Source: a virus
Strand: one strand, 5' to 3'
IMG/VR virus record: IMGVR_UViG_3300047564_003078
Location: 1 to 64,000 of that record
DNA: 64,000 nt
Both the position numbers and the translations under genes were made by a program. Shown here piece after piece: positions 9,568 to 18,996 of this stretch. How positions within the stretch are numbered: the first letter of the stretch is position 1; each line of letters opens with the position of its first letter. The notes beneath the pieces are model-generated. The model saw only the letters and a program-made list of their open reading frames with translations, did not search any database and was not told the DNA's origin.

Positions 9568-10065
9568 ATGAGAAAAAAATTACTAATTATTGGACATGGC
9601 AGACATGGTAAAGATACTGTCTGCGAAATGCTACGTGATAAGTATGGATATAGCTTTGAATCGAGCAGCCAGTTCTGCTCTAAACTGTTTATCTTTGACC
9701 AACTAAAGGACAATTATGGATACGCTAATGAAGAACAGTGTTATGCTGACCGGCACAATCACAGAGCAGAATGGTATGATGCTATCTGCAATTATAATGT
9801 TCCTGATGCAAGTCGCTTAGGTAGAGAAATATTTCGGGCACATGACATTTATTGCGGACTACGCAATAAGCGTGAATTTTTTGCTATGAAAAACACAGGT
9901 GTTTTTGACTATGCAATTTGGGTTGATAGAATCGACCATCTGCCTCCGGAATCAAAAGATTCAATGAGCCTCGAACAGTGGATGGCTGATTTTACAATTG
10001 ACAACAATGGAACGTTAAGTGAATTGGAATTTAATGTGGATCAATTGATTAATTACATTCATTAA
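9568..10065 (+). CDS. P-loop (d)NMP kinase-like protein
   Basis: 165 aa. The N-terminus is a P-loop, LLIIGHGRHGKDT (Walker A with GKDT), of the type in phage deoxynucleoside monophosphate kinases, which make dNDPs for DNA synthesis. A following ARG-type helix and VDRIDHLPPESKDSMS near residue 133 fit an adenylate-kinase-like fold. It has its own sigma70-type promoter although it lies between virion genes, so it is probably expressed early. Substrate specificity is not visible. Confidence 0.65.
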   Translation: MRKKLLIIGHGRHGKDTVCEMLRDKYGYSFESSSQFCSKLFIFDQLKDNYGYANEEQCYADRHNHRAEWYDAICNYNVPDASRLGREIFRAHDIYCGLRNKREFFAMKNTGVFDYAIWVDRIDHLPPESKDSMSLEQWMADFTIDNNGTLSELEFNVDQLINYIH

Positions 10066-10108
10066 CTACTAATATTACCTGCAAAACCCCATTTTTCTAC
10101 TCGTATTA

Positions 10109-10116
10109 GCTAAATA
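10109..10116 (+). promoter_or_regulatory. Late box for gp18
   Basis: GCTAAATA, 37 nt before ATG 10154; SD GAGGAGA follows. Confidence 0.55.
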
Positions 10117-10153
10117 ACTATAACAACATTAGATCCACGAGGAGAAAATTAAA

Positions 10154-13100
10154 ATGGCTTTAGTATCACCAGGTGTACAGGTTAATGTAATCGACGAGAG
10201 TTTTTACACTCCAGCCGAGCCAGGTACCACACCAATTATATTTGTAGCAACAAAAGAAAATAAAACAAACCCAGGCGGTACAGGTATTGCTCCTGGTACA
10301 TTAAAATCAAATGCTGGTAAAGTATACCTAATGAGTTCACAGCGTGAGTTAGCTGAAACCTTTGGTGATCCAACATTTTACACAGATGCAAACAACAATC
10401 CGATACATGGTGGCGAGCAAAACGAATACGGCTTGCAAGCTGCTTACAGTTTCCTTGGTGTAGCAAATAGAGCATACGTAGTTCGTGCAGATGTTGACCT
10501 GGCAGCACTTACAGCCAGTGCAGAAGAAACTGCCGGTAAGCCTACAGATAACTCATATTGGTTTGATACAAATGATTCGTTATATGGTATCTTTGAGTGG
10601 AATGGTGCAGCCGCAACTACAACAAACGGACAAAGCTTTTCAAACAAAGTTCCTACTGTAATTACAGATACTACTAAAGTTGTTAACTATACAGGCGGCG
10701 ATTATACCCCAAAGGGCAGCGTAGGTGCACTAGGTGATTATGCACTTGTCGCAGTAACAAACGTAAATCGTTTATGGTACAAGTCAGCAGGATATGGCAC
10801 CAATCATACAACAACCAAAGGTACATGGGTGCCAGTCGGTAGTGCAAACTGGAAAGCAAGTCATGCATTTGTAACTGGTACAGCAGCTAACCCATCTATC
10901 ACAGCAGGACATTCTATTATATTCAGCTTAACTAGCGATAGTAGTGGTACACAGTATGAAGTAATTGCAACTGGTACTACACTTGCAAGCCTAGTAAGCG
11001 ATATCAACGGTACATCAGCATTGGTTACAGCAGGTATTACTGCACAGGTAAAAAATAGCAGACTAGCTCTTTATTACAGCGGTAGTGCAGGCGATGTTGT
11101 TGAAATTTATGGTACAGATGCTCTATTTACAGCAATCGGTATTGCTCAAGATGAATACTTTGCACCAGAAGTAACAATTGCACCGCATACCAGTGTTCCT
11201 TCATATAAGACTAACGATACAAACCCAAGACCTACTGGTAGTATTTGGGTTAAGACAACTACTCCTAATCTTGGAGCAAATTGGTCTGTTAAAAATTATT
11301 CAGCAAGCACTGCATCGTGGACAACTGTAAATGCACCATTGTATTCAACTGGTAACAGTGCAATATACGGTATTGACAGCACAGGCGGTGGTGCCAACAT
11401 TAGAGAAGGTTCACTGTTTGTACAGACAAACGTAGGTGAAGATTCTGAACCACTTGCAAACTTCAAAATTTATCGTAAAAATGCAAACGGTGCAACAACT
11501 ATTACCAGCAGTAAAATTATTTCAAGCTCATTCCCAAGTGGATCGTATTCATTTACTATCAGCGAGAGTTTAAGCGGTCAAGCAGCAATGGATACTGCAA
11601 AAACTATTTCGTTTACAGCAACAGGTGCTACAAGTGATGCAGAACTTATTGCAAATGCAATAAACGCAGCAGGGTTCACAAACGTAACTGCAAGCGTAGA
11701 TAGTCAAAACAGACTTGTAATTTCACATGCACTTGGCGGCGACATGAGAATTAACGATGCTGCAAATCAAATATTTGATAATATATATGAAGTTTTTGAT
11801 GCAACCGATCCTACTTCAACTGTTAACTTATACGAAAATCCTGCATTGGCAAACAACTACATTGCAAGTCTTTGGAAAGTGCTAACATACACTGCAAAGG
11901 ATGGCGAACCAACAACTGTTCCAGCTCAAGGTGCTCTATGGTATAGCAGTGTAGTAGACGAAGTTGACATGCTGTATCACAACGGTACTACTTGGGTAGG
12001 TTATAGAGACAGTGCAACTGGTTTCCCAAACACTGATCCAAATGGTCCAATTGTTGCAAACAGCGAACCAACCTTACAGTCAGATGGTTCTGCACTTCAA
12101 AATGGCGACATTTGGGTAAGCACTGCTGACATCGAAAATTATCCTACAATTTATCGTTACAACGGCTTAACAAGCAAGTTTGTGTTACTGGATAAAACAG
12201 ACCAAACAACTGAAAACGGTGTGCTATTTGCAGATGCACGTTACAATACAGCAGGTGCAAACAGTGATACAGCAGGTTCTATTGTAGACTTGCTAGAAAG
12301 CAACTATCTTGATCCAGATGCTCCAGATCCTGCACTGTATCCAAAAGGTATGCTATTGTGGAATCTACGCAGAAGTGGTTTCAATGTAAAGCGTTTCGAA
12401 AGAAACTGGATTGACGTAAACGATTTAAATACTCGCTTTGGTGATGAGTCAATGGCTGGTTACAAAGCAAATCGTTGGGTAACTGAAAGTGCTAATGAAG
12501 TTGACGGTTCTGGTAGCTTTGGACGTAAAGCACAGCGTAAGGTTGTTGTACAAGCTCTACAATCATTACTAAACAGCAATCAAGATATTCGCGACGATGA
12601 AACAAGAATTTTCAACTTGATGGCAACACCTGGTTATCCAGAACTTATCGGTGAAATGATTACCCTAAACAATGACAGAGGCTTAACAGCATTTATCGTA
12701 GGCGATAGCCCAATGAGACTACAGCCAAATACAACTGCAATTAGCAACTGGGCAACAAACGTAAATCTAGCTGTTGAAGACAACGATCTAGGTTTAGTTA
12801 GCAGAGATGAATATCTTGGTGTATACTATCCATCAGGTTTCAGCAGTGACAATGCAGGTAACAATATTGTTGTGCCAGCAAGTCACATGGCACTACGTAC
12901 TATTGCACTTAACGACCAAGTTGCATATCCATGGTTTGCACCAGCAGGTACAAGACGTGGCGGTGTAACTAATGCAACTGCAAGTGGCTATATTAGTTCA
13001 GAAGGCGAATTTGTAAGTGTTGCACTTAACGAAGGTCAACGTGATACTCTATACCAAAACAATGTAAACCCAATTACATTCCTAAATGGTGCAGGACTAG

Positions 13101-13462
13101 TAGTATTTGGTCAAAAGACTCGTGCAAGAAATGCAAGTGCTCTTGACAGAATTAACGTTGCAAGACTGGTAATTTATCTACGCAGTCAACTTAAAACACT
13201 TGCTAAGCCTTACATCTTTGAACCAAACGATAAAATCACACGTGATGAAATCAAACAACAGGTTGAAAGCTTAATGGTTGAGCTAATTGGTCTAAGAGCA
13301 ATTTATGACTACTTGGTAGTTTGTGATGAAACCAATAATACACCGAGCAGAATCGATCGCAACGAACTTTATGTAGATATTGCTATCGAACCAGTGAAGG
13401 CTGTAGAATTTATTTACATTCCGCTACGCCTTAAAAACACAGGAGAAATCGCAGGTTTATAA
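10154..13462 (+). CDS. 18: Tail sheath protein gp18
   Basis: 1,102 aa, against 659 in T4. The N-terminus VSPGVQVNVIDES and the C-terminal part (RIFNLMATPGYPEL, LYQNNVNPITFLNGAG, LRSQLKTLAKPYIFEPND) are hallmark gp18 segments of the contractile sheath. The extra 400 or so residues in the middle (about 130-650) are Thr/Ser/Gly-rich, with repeated short blocks such as PTGSIWVKT, GALWYSS and NGDIWVSTADI, and probably form surface insertions on the sheath. Strong SD (GAGGAGA) precedes the ATG. High expression as a late gene is expected. Confidence 0.95.
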   Translation: MALVSPGVQVNVIDESFYTPAEPGTTPIIFVATKENKTNPGGTGIAPGTLKSNAGKVYLMSSQRELAETFGDPTFYTDANNNPIHGGEQNEYGLQAAYSFLGVANRAYVVRADVDLAALTASAEETAGKPTDNSYWFDTNDSLYGIFEWNGAAATTTNGQSFSNKVPTVITDTTKVVNYTGGDYTPKGSVGALGDYALVAVTNVNRLWYKSAGYGTNHTTTKGTWVPVGSANWKASHAFVTGTAANPSITAGHSIIFSLTSDSSGTQYEVIATGTTLASLVSDINGTSALVTAGITAQVKNSRLALYYSGSAGDVVEIYGTDALFTAIGIAQDEYFAPEVTIAPHTSVPSYKTNDTNPRPTGSIWVKTTTPNLGANWSVKNYSASTASWTTVNAPLYSTGNSAIYGIDSTGGGANIREGSLFVQTNVGEDSEPLANFKIYRKNANGATTITSSKIISSSFPSGSYSFTISESLSGQAAMDTAKTISFTATGATSDAELIANAINAAGFTNVTASVDSQNRLVISHALGGDMRINDAANQIFDNIYEVFDATDPTSTVNLYENPALANNYIASLWKVLTYTAKDGEPTTVPAQGALWYSSVVDEVDMLYHNGTTWVGYRDSATGFPNTDPNGPIVANSEPTLQSDGSALQNGDIWVSTADIENYPTIYRYNGLTSKFVLLDKTDQTTENGVLFADARYNTAGANSDTAGSIVDLLESNYLDPDAPDPALYPKGMLLWNLRRSGFNVKRFERNWIDVNDLNTRFGDESMAGYKANRWVTESANEVDGSGSFGRKAQRKVVVQALQSLLNSNQDIRDDETRIFNLMATPGYPELIGEMITLNNDRGLTAFIVGDSPMRLQPNTTAISNWATNVNLAVEDNDLGLVSRDEYLGVYYPSGFSSDNAGNNIVVPASHMALRTIALNDQVAYPWFAPAGTRRGGVTNATASGYISSEGEFVSVALNEGQRDTLYQNNVNPITFLNGAGLVVFGQKTRARNASALDRINVARLVIYLRSQLKTLAKPYIFEPNDKITRDEIKQQVESLMVELIGLRAIYDYLVVCDETNNTPSRIDRNELYVDIAIEPVKAVEFIYIPLRLKNTGEIAGL

Positions 13463-13472
13463 TATCATAAAC

Positions 13473-13500
13473 ATTAGGGTCGATGAAAGTCGACCCTAAT
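13473..13500 (+). terminator. Intergenic hairpin gp18/gp19
   Basis: Perfect 11-bp stem ATTAGGGTCGA / TCGACCCTAAT with a 6-nt loop (13484-13489). No T-run follows, so it is an mRNA-stabilising or processing hairpin or a weak terminator. The gp19 late box starts 2 nt later. Confidence 0.6.
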
Positions 13501-13502
13501 AT

Positions 13503-13510
13503 GATAAATA
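13503..13510 (+). promoter_or_regulatory. Late box for gp19
   Basis: GATAAATA, 22 nt before ATG 13533; SD TAGGAGA lies between. Confidence 0.6.
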
Positions 13511-13532
13511 CTTGTGAATAGGAGAATATTAT

Positions 13533-14150
13533 ATGGCAATCTCATCACTAAGCAAAATTACAGTTCCATTAGCAACCAACGATAGTGCATCAGCACAAGG
13601 TTTGCTAATGCCAAAACTACAATATCGCTTCCGTGTTACACTAGAAGGATTTGGTGTAAGTACTCCGACTACTGAACTTACAAAGCAAGTAGTAGATGTT
13701 ACTCGTCCAAATATTACTTTTGAAAGCATGGAAATTCCAGTGTATAATTCAAAAGTTTACCTTGCAGGCAAGCATACTTGGAACCCACTTACACTTAACT
13801 TACGCGAAGATGTTAACAACAACGTACAAAAGCTTGTTGGCGAACAACTACAAAAGCAATTTGACTTTATGGAACAAGCAAGTGCTGCATCCGGTATTGA
13901 CTACAAGTTCTTAACAAGAATTGAAATTCTAGATGGCGGTAATGGTGCATTTACGCCAACTGTACTAGAAACATGGGAAGCATATGGTTGCTTTATCACT
14001 GAAGCAAATTACGGCACACTTGCTTATGCAAACAACGAACCTGTTAGTGTTGCACTTACTATACAATATGACAACGCAATTCAATTAGGTGAAGGTGTTG
14101 GTCAAAATGTAGGAAGAACTACTGGTACATCAACTACTGGTGCTGGCTGA
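13533..14150 (+). CDS. 19: Tail tube protein gp19
   Basis: 205 aa. Typical gp19: ends of the beta-barrel at LQYRFRVTLEGFG and VTRPNITFESMEIPVYN, then the GKHTWNPLTLNLREDVNN loop and a C-terminal EAYGCFITEANYG. It polymerises into the inner tail tube through which DNA passes. The Ala/Gly/Thr tail at the C-terminus is short. A late box and SD precede it and a strong terminator follows, so it is a one-gene late unit. Confidence 0.92.
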   Translation: MAISSLSKITVPLATNDSASAQGLLMPKLQYRFRVTLEGFGVSTPTTELTKQVVDVTRPNITFESMEIPVYNSKVYLAGKHTWNPLTLNLREDVNNNVQKLVGEQLQKQFDFMEQASAASGIDYKFLTRIEILDGGNGAFTPTVLETWEAYGCFITEANYGTLAYANNEPVSVALTIQYDNAIQLGEGVGQNVGRTTGTSTTGAG

Positions 14151-14175
14151 TAGTATCTAAAAATGATTGCCATAC

Positions 14176-14202
14176 AAAAAGGGGACTTGGTCCCCTTTTT
14201 TT
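14176..14202 (+). terminator. Rho-independent terminator after gp19
   Basis: GGGGAC / GTCCCC stem with TTG loop, extended by A-T pairs and followed by a run of seven T. Confidence 0.9.
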
Positions 14203-14226
14203 ATTATCTGCGTATATTATATTTTA

Positions 14227-14234
14227 GATAAATA
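14227..14234 (+). promoter_or_regulatory. Late box, leaderless
   Basis: GATAAATA, 5 nt before ATG 14240; no SD. Confidence 0.65.
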
Positions 14235-14239
14235 TATGT

Positions 14240-15295
14240 ATGAGTTACTTATCAGGTTTTTACGACAATTTTAAGCAGTTCGGCTCTCTTAAAGGCGATT
14301 TAGGAGATTATCAACATGCTTCGAGATTGTATAGAGCAAATAACTTTAGGCTTGCTCCTAAGTTTAAGCATCTTTATCATGTTGTATTAAACATAAATCC
14401 TTTTGTTAGAGAACGCAGTCCCTTAAGAGAACAGTTATATGTTCCAGAAGTAAACCTGTTGTGCAAAAGTGTAGATTTACCCAAATACAATATACAAACA
14501 GATACAGTAAATCAATACAACAGAAAAAAAGTAATTCAAACAAGAGTAGACTATCAACCTGTGAATATGTCTTTTCATGATGACAATGCTGGCTTGACAA
14601 CATTATTATGGGAGTCATATTTTCGTTATTACTATACCGATAGCAATTATGTAGAAAAAAATCCCGACGGTACTCCTGCAATTACAGTAGATGCTTATGC
14701 TCGTGGACCAAACGGTATTAACAATGTATACAGTACCGGTGAATCTCAAAGTTACAGATTTGGGTTGGACAGACCTAACAAAGCAGCCAACTTCTTTACA
14801 AGCATTGTGGTGTATCAGTTGTCCCCGCAAAATAGTCAAAGCACATATACAAGTTTTACTTTGATCAATCCATATATAGAAGCATTCCAACACGATTCTA
14901 TGGTTGCCGAAGGAACCAACTTTAGTGAAAACATATTAACTATATCTTATGAAGCAGTTCAATATAACAGAGGTTATACCAAAGTAGACAGTGCTCCTCC
15001 TAGCTTTGGTACTTGGCATTATGATAATACACCAAGTCCTTTATCAGCAGATCAATCAATTGTATCGGCATCGCTTGCCACAATTGCAGGATCTAATAAT
15101 ACAATACCTGAATTGAAAGATGGAAACTATAGACCGTCACTGACTGTTTCTCAATTAAAAGTTCCTAACTTAAAAGATTTACAATCTCAAAAATCAGTCA
15201 CCGGAACAGTGACAGAAAACAACTTTGGCAGTACAGCGTTTCCATCATCGGCAGTACAAGGTTCGGTTACAGAAGCAACACAGTCAAATATATAA
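14240..15295 (+). CDS. Tail-tube-fold baseplate/tube initiator-like protein
   Basis: 351 aa. Segments FKHLYHVVLNINPF, YVPEVNLLCKSVDLPKYN, MSFHDDNAGLTTLLWESYFR and ISYEAVQYNRG have the pattern of gp19-fold proteins, where a K..LP loop precedes the barrel. In T4 the gp19-like proteins at the tube base are gp48 and gp54; this could be the counterpart, acting at the baseplate-tube junction. The C-terminal 90 residues are low-complexity. Exact T4 equivalence is not certain. Late box 5 nt before the ATG suggests a leaderless mRNA that continues into the next genes. Confidence 0.6.
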   Translation: MSYLSGFYDNFKQFGSLKGDLGDYQHASRLYRANNFRLAPKFKHLYHVVLNINPFVRERSPLREQLYVPEVNLLCKSVDLPKYNIQTDTVNQYNRKKVIQTRVDYQPVNMSFHDDNAGLTTLLWESYFRYYYTDSNYVEKNPDGTPAITVDAYARGPNGINNVYSTGESQSYRFGLDRPNKAANFFTSIVVYQLSPQNSQSTYTSFTLINPYIEAFQHDSMVAEGTNFSENILTISYEAVQYNRGYTKVDSAPPSFGTWHYDNTPSPLSADQSIVSASLATIAGSNNTIPELKDGNYRPSLTVSQLKVPNLKDLQSQKSVTGTVTENNFGSTAFPSSAVQGSVTEATQSNI

Positions 15296-15304
15296 GGTAA
15301 AAAA

Positions 15305-15673
15305 ATGTCTAGCACAGAACAAATAACACCAACAACAGACAGTCAACAACCAACAAGAGAAATATTTGATAGATTTTTTACCAAATCTATTTCCTATCCA
15401 AGCAACAAGGTTGACGCAGTAATTGGTTTTTTTGAAAAAAGAGGGTTTGATAAAAATGCTGCAATCAGTGTTGCAAGTGTTTTACTTGAACAATCTGTTA
15501 TCGACGGTGTGAACGTGTTTGAATTATTAGACAAACTAAAAGGTTATGATAACATCAAATTAAACAGTTTAGTCACTGCAATATTAAACAACAGTAGAAG
15601 TAAAATAAGCAAGCTTGGATATCGTCAAGAACGAGAAATCAATCAATTAGAATATCGTAATGTTATAGTATAA
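15305..15673 (+). CDS. Conserved virion-module protein, unknown function
   Basis: 122 aa, predicted helical. Segments NKVDAVIGFFEKRGFDKNAA, VLLEQSVIDGVNVFELLDKL and KLGYRQEREINQ match a small protein found beside tail genes in T4-like marine phages. It may be a baseplate-hub assembly factor, but this rests on position only. The stop overlaps the gp4 start by 1 nt (TAATG), indicating translational coupling. Confidence 0.6.
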   Translation: MSSTEQITPTTDSQQPTREIFDRFFTKSISYPSNKVDAVIGFFEKRGFDKNAAISVASVLLEQSVIDGVNVFELLDKLKGYDNIKLNSLVTAILNNSRSKISKLGYRQEREINQLEYRNVIV

Positions 15674-16110
15674 TGTCAAAATATGCACAAGGAAAATTTA
15701 CACCAAAAAATCCAGAAAAGTATGTAGGAGGAAGATCGCCTACATACAGGAGCAGTTGGGAATTTGCCTTTATGAGATTTTGCGACGAACATCCTAGCGT
15801 CAATCGTTGGGCCAGTGAAGCAATTAAAATTCCATATAGAAATCCGTTTACTGGTAAATTTACAATTTATGTGCCTGATTTTTTTATAGAATATGTTGAT
15901 AAGACTGGCAAAAGACATGTTGAGATTATAGAAGTTAAACCTATTAATCAAACAGTGTTAGAAAAAACCGGAAGAAACAAAAGAAATCAAGCTCACTTTG
16001 TTTTAAATCAAGCCAAATGGGAAGCTGCTAGAGCGTGGTCAAAACAAAACAATATATTGTTTAGAATAGTAAGCGAAGAAGATATTTTTCATACTGGCAA
16101 ACGTAGATAA
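15673..16110 (+). CDS. 4: Head completion nuclease gp4
   Basis: 145 aa. Residues RSSWEFAFMRFCDEHP, YVPDFFIEY and EIIEVKP give the E / PD / E-x-K layout of a PD-(D/E)XK nuclease, as in T4 gp4 (gp50/4). In T4 this protein acts on the packaged DNA end or neck before tail joining. Length matches the family (about 150 aa). Coupled to the upstream small gene. Confidence 0.85.
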   Translation: MSKYAQGKFTPKNPEKYVGGRSPTYRSSWEFAFMRFCDEHPSVNRWASEAIKIPYRNPFTGKFTIYVPDFFIEYVDKTGKRHVEIIEVKPINQTVLEKTGRNKRNQAHFVLNQAKWEAARAWSKQNNILFRIVSEEDIFHTGKRR

Positions 16111-16113
16111 ATA
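16106..16113 (+). promoter_or_regulatory. Late box for gp16
   Basis: GATAAATA overlapping the gp4 stop, 26 nt before ATG 16140. Confidence 0.55.
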
Positions 16114-16139
16114 ATAGTAGTATATAATGGGATATTACT

Positions 16140-16628
16140 ATGACCAAAAAACTTGAAGATTTATTGGGTTTACCTGAATCCAAAGAAATAATTGCAGAAG
16201 AAAAAAAGGGAAAAATAGTTCCGCCTTCTCAAGAAGACACATTTAGAGATATTGCTGAGTTAGATAAAATAGCCGCTGCATTACCAGCAGTTCAAGGCTT
16301 AGGCGAAATGGCTGACAGAGAACTCAATGAAGTTGCAGACAAAGCCATGCAAGCATACGAAGATTTAATGGATCTCGGAATGAATGTTGAAGCACGTTAC
16401 AGCGGCAGGGTATTTGAAGTTGCTGGAAACATGCTACGTACTAACTTGGATGCCAAAGTTGCCAAGCTAGATAAAAAATTAAAGATGGTTGAATTACAAC
16501 TTAAGAAGCAAAAACTAGACAGCGATACGTTTAACGATAATGGTGGATTCACTGAAGGCGAAGGGTATGTGGTTACTGATAGAAATAGTCTACTACAGCG
16601 TCTAAAAGGCCTTGATAAAGATAAATAA
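16140..16628 (+). CDS. 16: Terminase small subunit gp16-like
   Basis: 162 aa. The central helical region NEVADKAMQAYEDLMDLGMN / VARY..GRVFEVAGNMLRTNL and the coiled-coil AKLDKKLKMVELQLKKQKL are as in gp16 of T4-like phages, which forms a ring and stimulates the gp17 packaging motor. Acidic/charged N- and C-termini. It lies two genes upstream of gp17. Late box upstream. Confidence 0.75.
   Translation: MTKKLEDLLGLPESKEIIAEEKKGKIVPPSQEDTFRDIAELDKIAAALPAVQGLGEMADRELNEVADKAMQAYEDLMDLGMNVEARYSGRVFEVAGNMLRTNLDAKVAKLDKKLKMVELQLKKQKLDSDTFNDNGGFTEGEGYVVTDRNSLLQRLKGLDKDK
16620..16627 (+). promoter_or_regulatory. Late box overlapping gp16 stop
   Basis: GATAAATA, whose last bases lie in the TAA stop of gp16; 25 nt before ATG 16653. 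Confidence 0.5.
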
Positions 16629-16652
16629 TACTAATAATAGGATCCTACAATT

Positions 16653-17201
16653 ATGAAAAGTTTTAAAGAATACCTAAGCGAGTCTAAAAAGACTTATCCT
16701 TTCAAAATAGTAGTTGCCGGCGACTTACCAGAAGAGTTTAACAGTCGCCTACGCACTGCAATGGAAAGATTTGGATTAGCATCAATGAGCGGTGGTAAAA
16801 AAACACCAATACAAGAACGCCCATTAGATTTTCCACAATTAGAAAACACAGAAGTTACATTTTGGGATGTAGAAGTAAATTATCCAACCACTGATTCAGT
16901 TGTGAAAAATTACCTAGGACAATGCTGTAGTATACACGAATCACACATAGTTGTAAGAAACGCAAACAGTTCTTTGGAAAAACAAAACAAACAAGAAACA
17001 GATACTACCTATGAGACACTGCTTACCAAAGAAGAACTAGGCGGCGAAAGTGCCCAAAACAGTGTAGGTAACAATCGTATAATGGAACTATTAAAAGAAT
17101 TAGAAGCCGCACGCAAAGAGCGTGCAGACGGTACCGACGGCTTTAAGGCAGAGGCTATAAAAGAGGAACCGCAAAACACCAAAAGTGCAATGGGGAGTTA
17201 A
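16653..17201 (+). CDS. Possible internal head protein with capsid-targeting-like N-terminus
   Basis: 182 aa, function unknown. The first ten residues MKSFKEYLSE resemble the T4 capsid-targeting leader of internal proteins (MKTYQEFIAE in IPIII), which the gp21 protease cuts after an L/I-x-E site; LSE fits. The middle has a beta-rich domain (FKIVVAGDLPEEF, TEVTFWDVEVNYP) and the C-terminus is a Lys/Glu-rich helix (MELLKELEAARKERAD). Lies between gp16 and gp17, 2 nt from the next gene. The packaged-protein role is inferred from the leader alone. Confidence 0.55.
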   Translation: MKSFKEYLSESKKTYPFKIVVAGDLPEEFNSRLRTAMERFGLASMSGGKKTPIQERPLDFPQLENTEVTFWDVEVNYPTTDSVVKNYLGQCCSIHESHIVVRNANSSLEKQNKQETDTTYETLLTKEELGGESAQNSVGNNRIMELLKELEAARKERADGTDGFKAEAIKEEPQNTKSAMGS

Positions 17202-17203
17202 TC

Positions 17204-18973
17204 ATGAGCGATATGCGTAAAATTTTAAAAAGCTTTGATGCTGTACAGAGAAAAACATTAAATGAAGCATTTGTTGTAGAATGCCCACCAGATATGCCAA
17301 CTATGGAAACTGGCGGAGATTTAAGTATTAACATTACCGGCGATGCTGCGAGTATGTCACAAATACTTAGAGCACTTGCAGGAATTCAAGGCGGAAGAAT
17401 GTCAATGGGTACATCTATGCATGACGACCCTAGCAATCCAGGCCGTGATGACGTAGAAGGCGACCAGGATCTAAACCAAGGAATAATTGGTACAACACTA
17501 GGCGGAGCACTAGGTGCCGGCTTAGGATTAGCAACAGGTGCAGGTCCAATGGCTACTACACTTGGTGCATTGTCTGGGGCTGCCGCAGGTGATAGTCTTA
17601 CTGATCGAGACGAAGATGATCCACGTATTCCAGGACGTGATGATGTCGAAGGTGATATGGATTTACAACAAGGTGTATTAGGCAATATAGGTACAACTGC
17701 TGGACAAACTGTTAAACACGGAGCAGTAGGTGCCGGCATAGGTGCAGCATTAGGTGGTGCAGCAGGAATGGCGTTAGGCGGTCCTGCAGGTGCAATACAA
17801 GGTGCTAAACTAGGCGGTCTCGGAGGAGCAGCATTAGGTGGTGCTGCTGGCCGAGGTGCTGCTACTGCTAAAATGACCAAACGAGAACTACAGGCTGGCT
17901 CTAAAGACAATCCACGTATTCCCGGTCGTGATGATGTCGATGGTGATACAGATTTACAACAAGACATCAGTGGTTTAGCAACCGGAGCATTAGATGCTCT
18001 TAAAGGTTTTGGTGCTCAGGCAGCAGATGCAGTAGCACAAGGTTCTCAAGCAGCCGGAGACGCTATTACTACTGGTGCTAAAGCCGCAGGAGATGCAGCG
18101 GCAAGTACTGGACTTGGACAACGTGCAATCGGTGCAATGGGTCAAGCAAGCGACTGGGCAGCCGATAAAGGTGCTAGTATCGGTTCAAAGATAGGAAGTG
18201 CTTTAGGTGGTGCATACGGTGGTGCTACAGATGGCATAACAGGAGCAGGTATAGGAGCAGGACTTGGCGGTTACAAGGGTGCAGAAATTGGTGCACAAAT
18301 TGGTAAAGTTGCTCCGGCGGCAGCAGCGGCAGGTGCTGGCCTAGCAGTTGGATCAAAAGCACTAGGTGGTTCGGGTGATAAAAAACTAAGACAAAGTGCA
18401 GCAGAGATGGAATCGGAATATGATGCGTCAACTGAACCAAATGAAAAATATTGGGATCACAAACTTATGACCAAAGACTTAAGTGGCGGCATCAATCGTC
18501 AAAAGAAAATGCATAAGCCAGCAGCAAAGGGCGACAACCCAATGGCAGTTGAAATGAAATCCCGTCTTGAAGCTAAACTTGCAGAAAAGAAAAATGCAAA
18601 ACCAGACTTCCTTGATATGGACAAAGACGGCAACAAAAAAGAGCCAATGAAAAAGGCTGTTGCTGATAAGAAAAAAGCACCCTTTAAGGAAGGTACTACT
18701 AACTGGCGTGGTGAAGAAGTTAATCCACAAGTAGGCGATATGGTTGAATTGTATGCTTCATATGACGACGGTTCTCCTATTAGAGGTATAATAGTAGGCC
18801 CTGGTACAAGAGGCGAAAGTTCATTTGCTATCAAGTTTAAAAATATGTTAGGCAAAATTGTGGTAGATTCTTTCCATGCTAATGATGAATTTGAAGTTAT
18901 TAAAAAAGCAACAAACGAAGCAGCAGATTCAGAACTAGCTAGAATCAAACAAACATTATCAAGATTACTTTAA
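17204..18973 (+). CDS. Glycine-zipper virion-type protein with three GRDDVEGD repeats
   Basis: 589 aa. A helical N-terminus contains KTLNEA, a possible gp21 protease site. Three copies of a GRDDV(E/D)GDxDLxQ motif (about residues 80, 144, 241) each precede a long Gly/Ala-rich zipper (about 93-130, 158-222, 255-385), a pattern that can pack as membrane-inserting helices. A charged linker with KPDFLDMDKDGNKKEPMKK follows, then an SH3-like end (VGDMVELYASYDDGSPIRG). No signal peptide. Between the terminase subunits and probably a structural or injected protein; not a recognised T4 gene. Confidence 0.6.
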   Translation: MSDMRKILKSFDAVQRKTLNEAFVVECPPDMPTMETGGDLSINITGDAASMSQILRALAGIQGGRMSMGTSMHDDPSNPGRDDVEGDQDLNQGIIGTTLGGALGAGLGLATGAGPMATTLGALSGAAAGDSLTDRDEDDPRIPGRDDVEGDMDLQQGVLGNIGTTAGQTVKHGAVGAGIGAALGGAAGMALGGPAGAIQGAKLGGLGGAALGGAAGRGAATAKMTKRELQAGSKDNPRIPGRDDVDGDTDLQQDISGLATGALDALKGFGAQAADAVAQGSQAAGDAITTGAKAAGDAAASTGLGQRAIGAMGQASDWAADKGASIGSKIGSALGGAYGGATDGITGAGIGAGLGGYKGAEIGAQIGKVAPAAAAAGAGLAVGSKALGGSGDKKLRQSAAEMESEYDASTEPNEKYWDHKLMTKDLSGGINRQKKMHKPAAKGDNPMAVEMKSRLEAKLAEKKNAKPDFLDMDKDGNKKEPMKKAVADKKKAPFKEGTTNWRGEEVNPQVGDMVELYASYDDGSPIRGIIVGPGTRGESSFAIKFKNMLGKIVVDSFHANDEFEVIKKATNEAADSELARIKQTLSRLL

Positions 18974-18996
18974 GTCTTTGACTAACTGTAACAGGT

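Noticed and set aside
10236-10868. Leftward ORFs inside gp18
   Set aside because: Shadows of a strong sheath gene; no SD or promoter, low-complexity translation.
17386-17967. 193-codon leftward ORF, Pro/Ala/Ser-rich
   Set aside because: Antisense of the glycine-zipper repeats; composition is a mirror of Gly/Ala codons.
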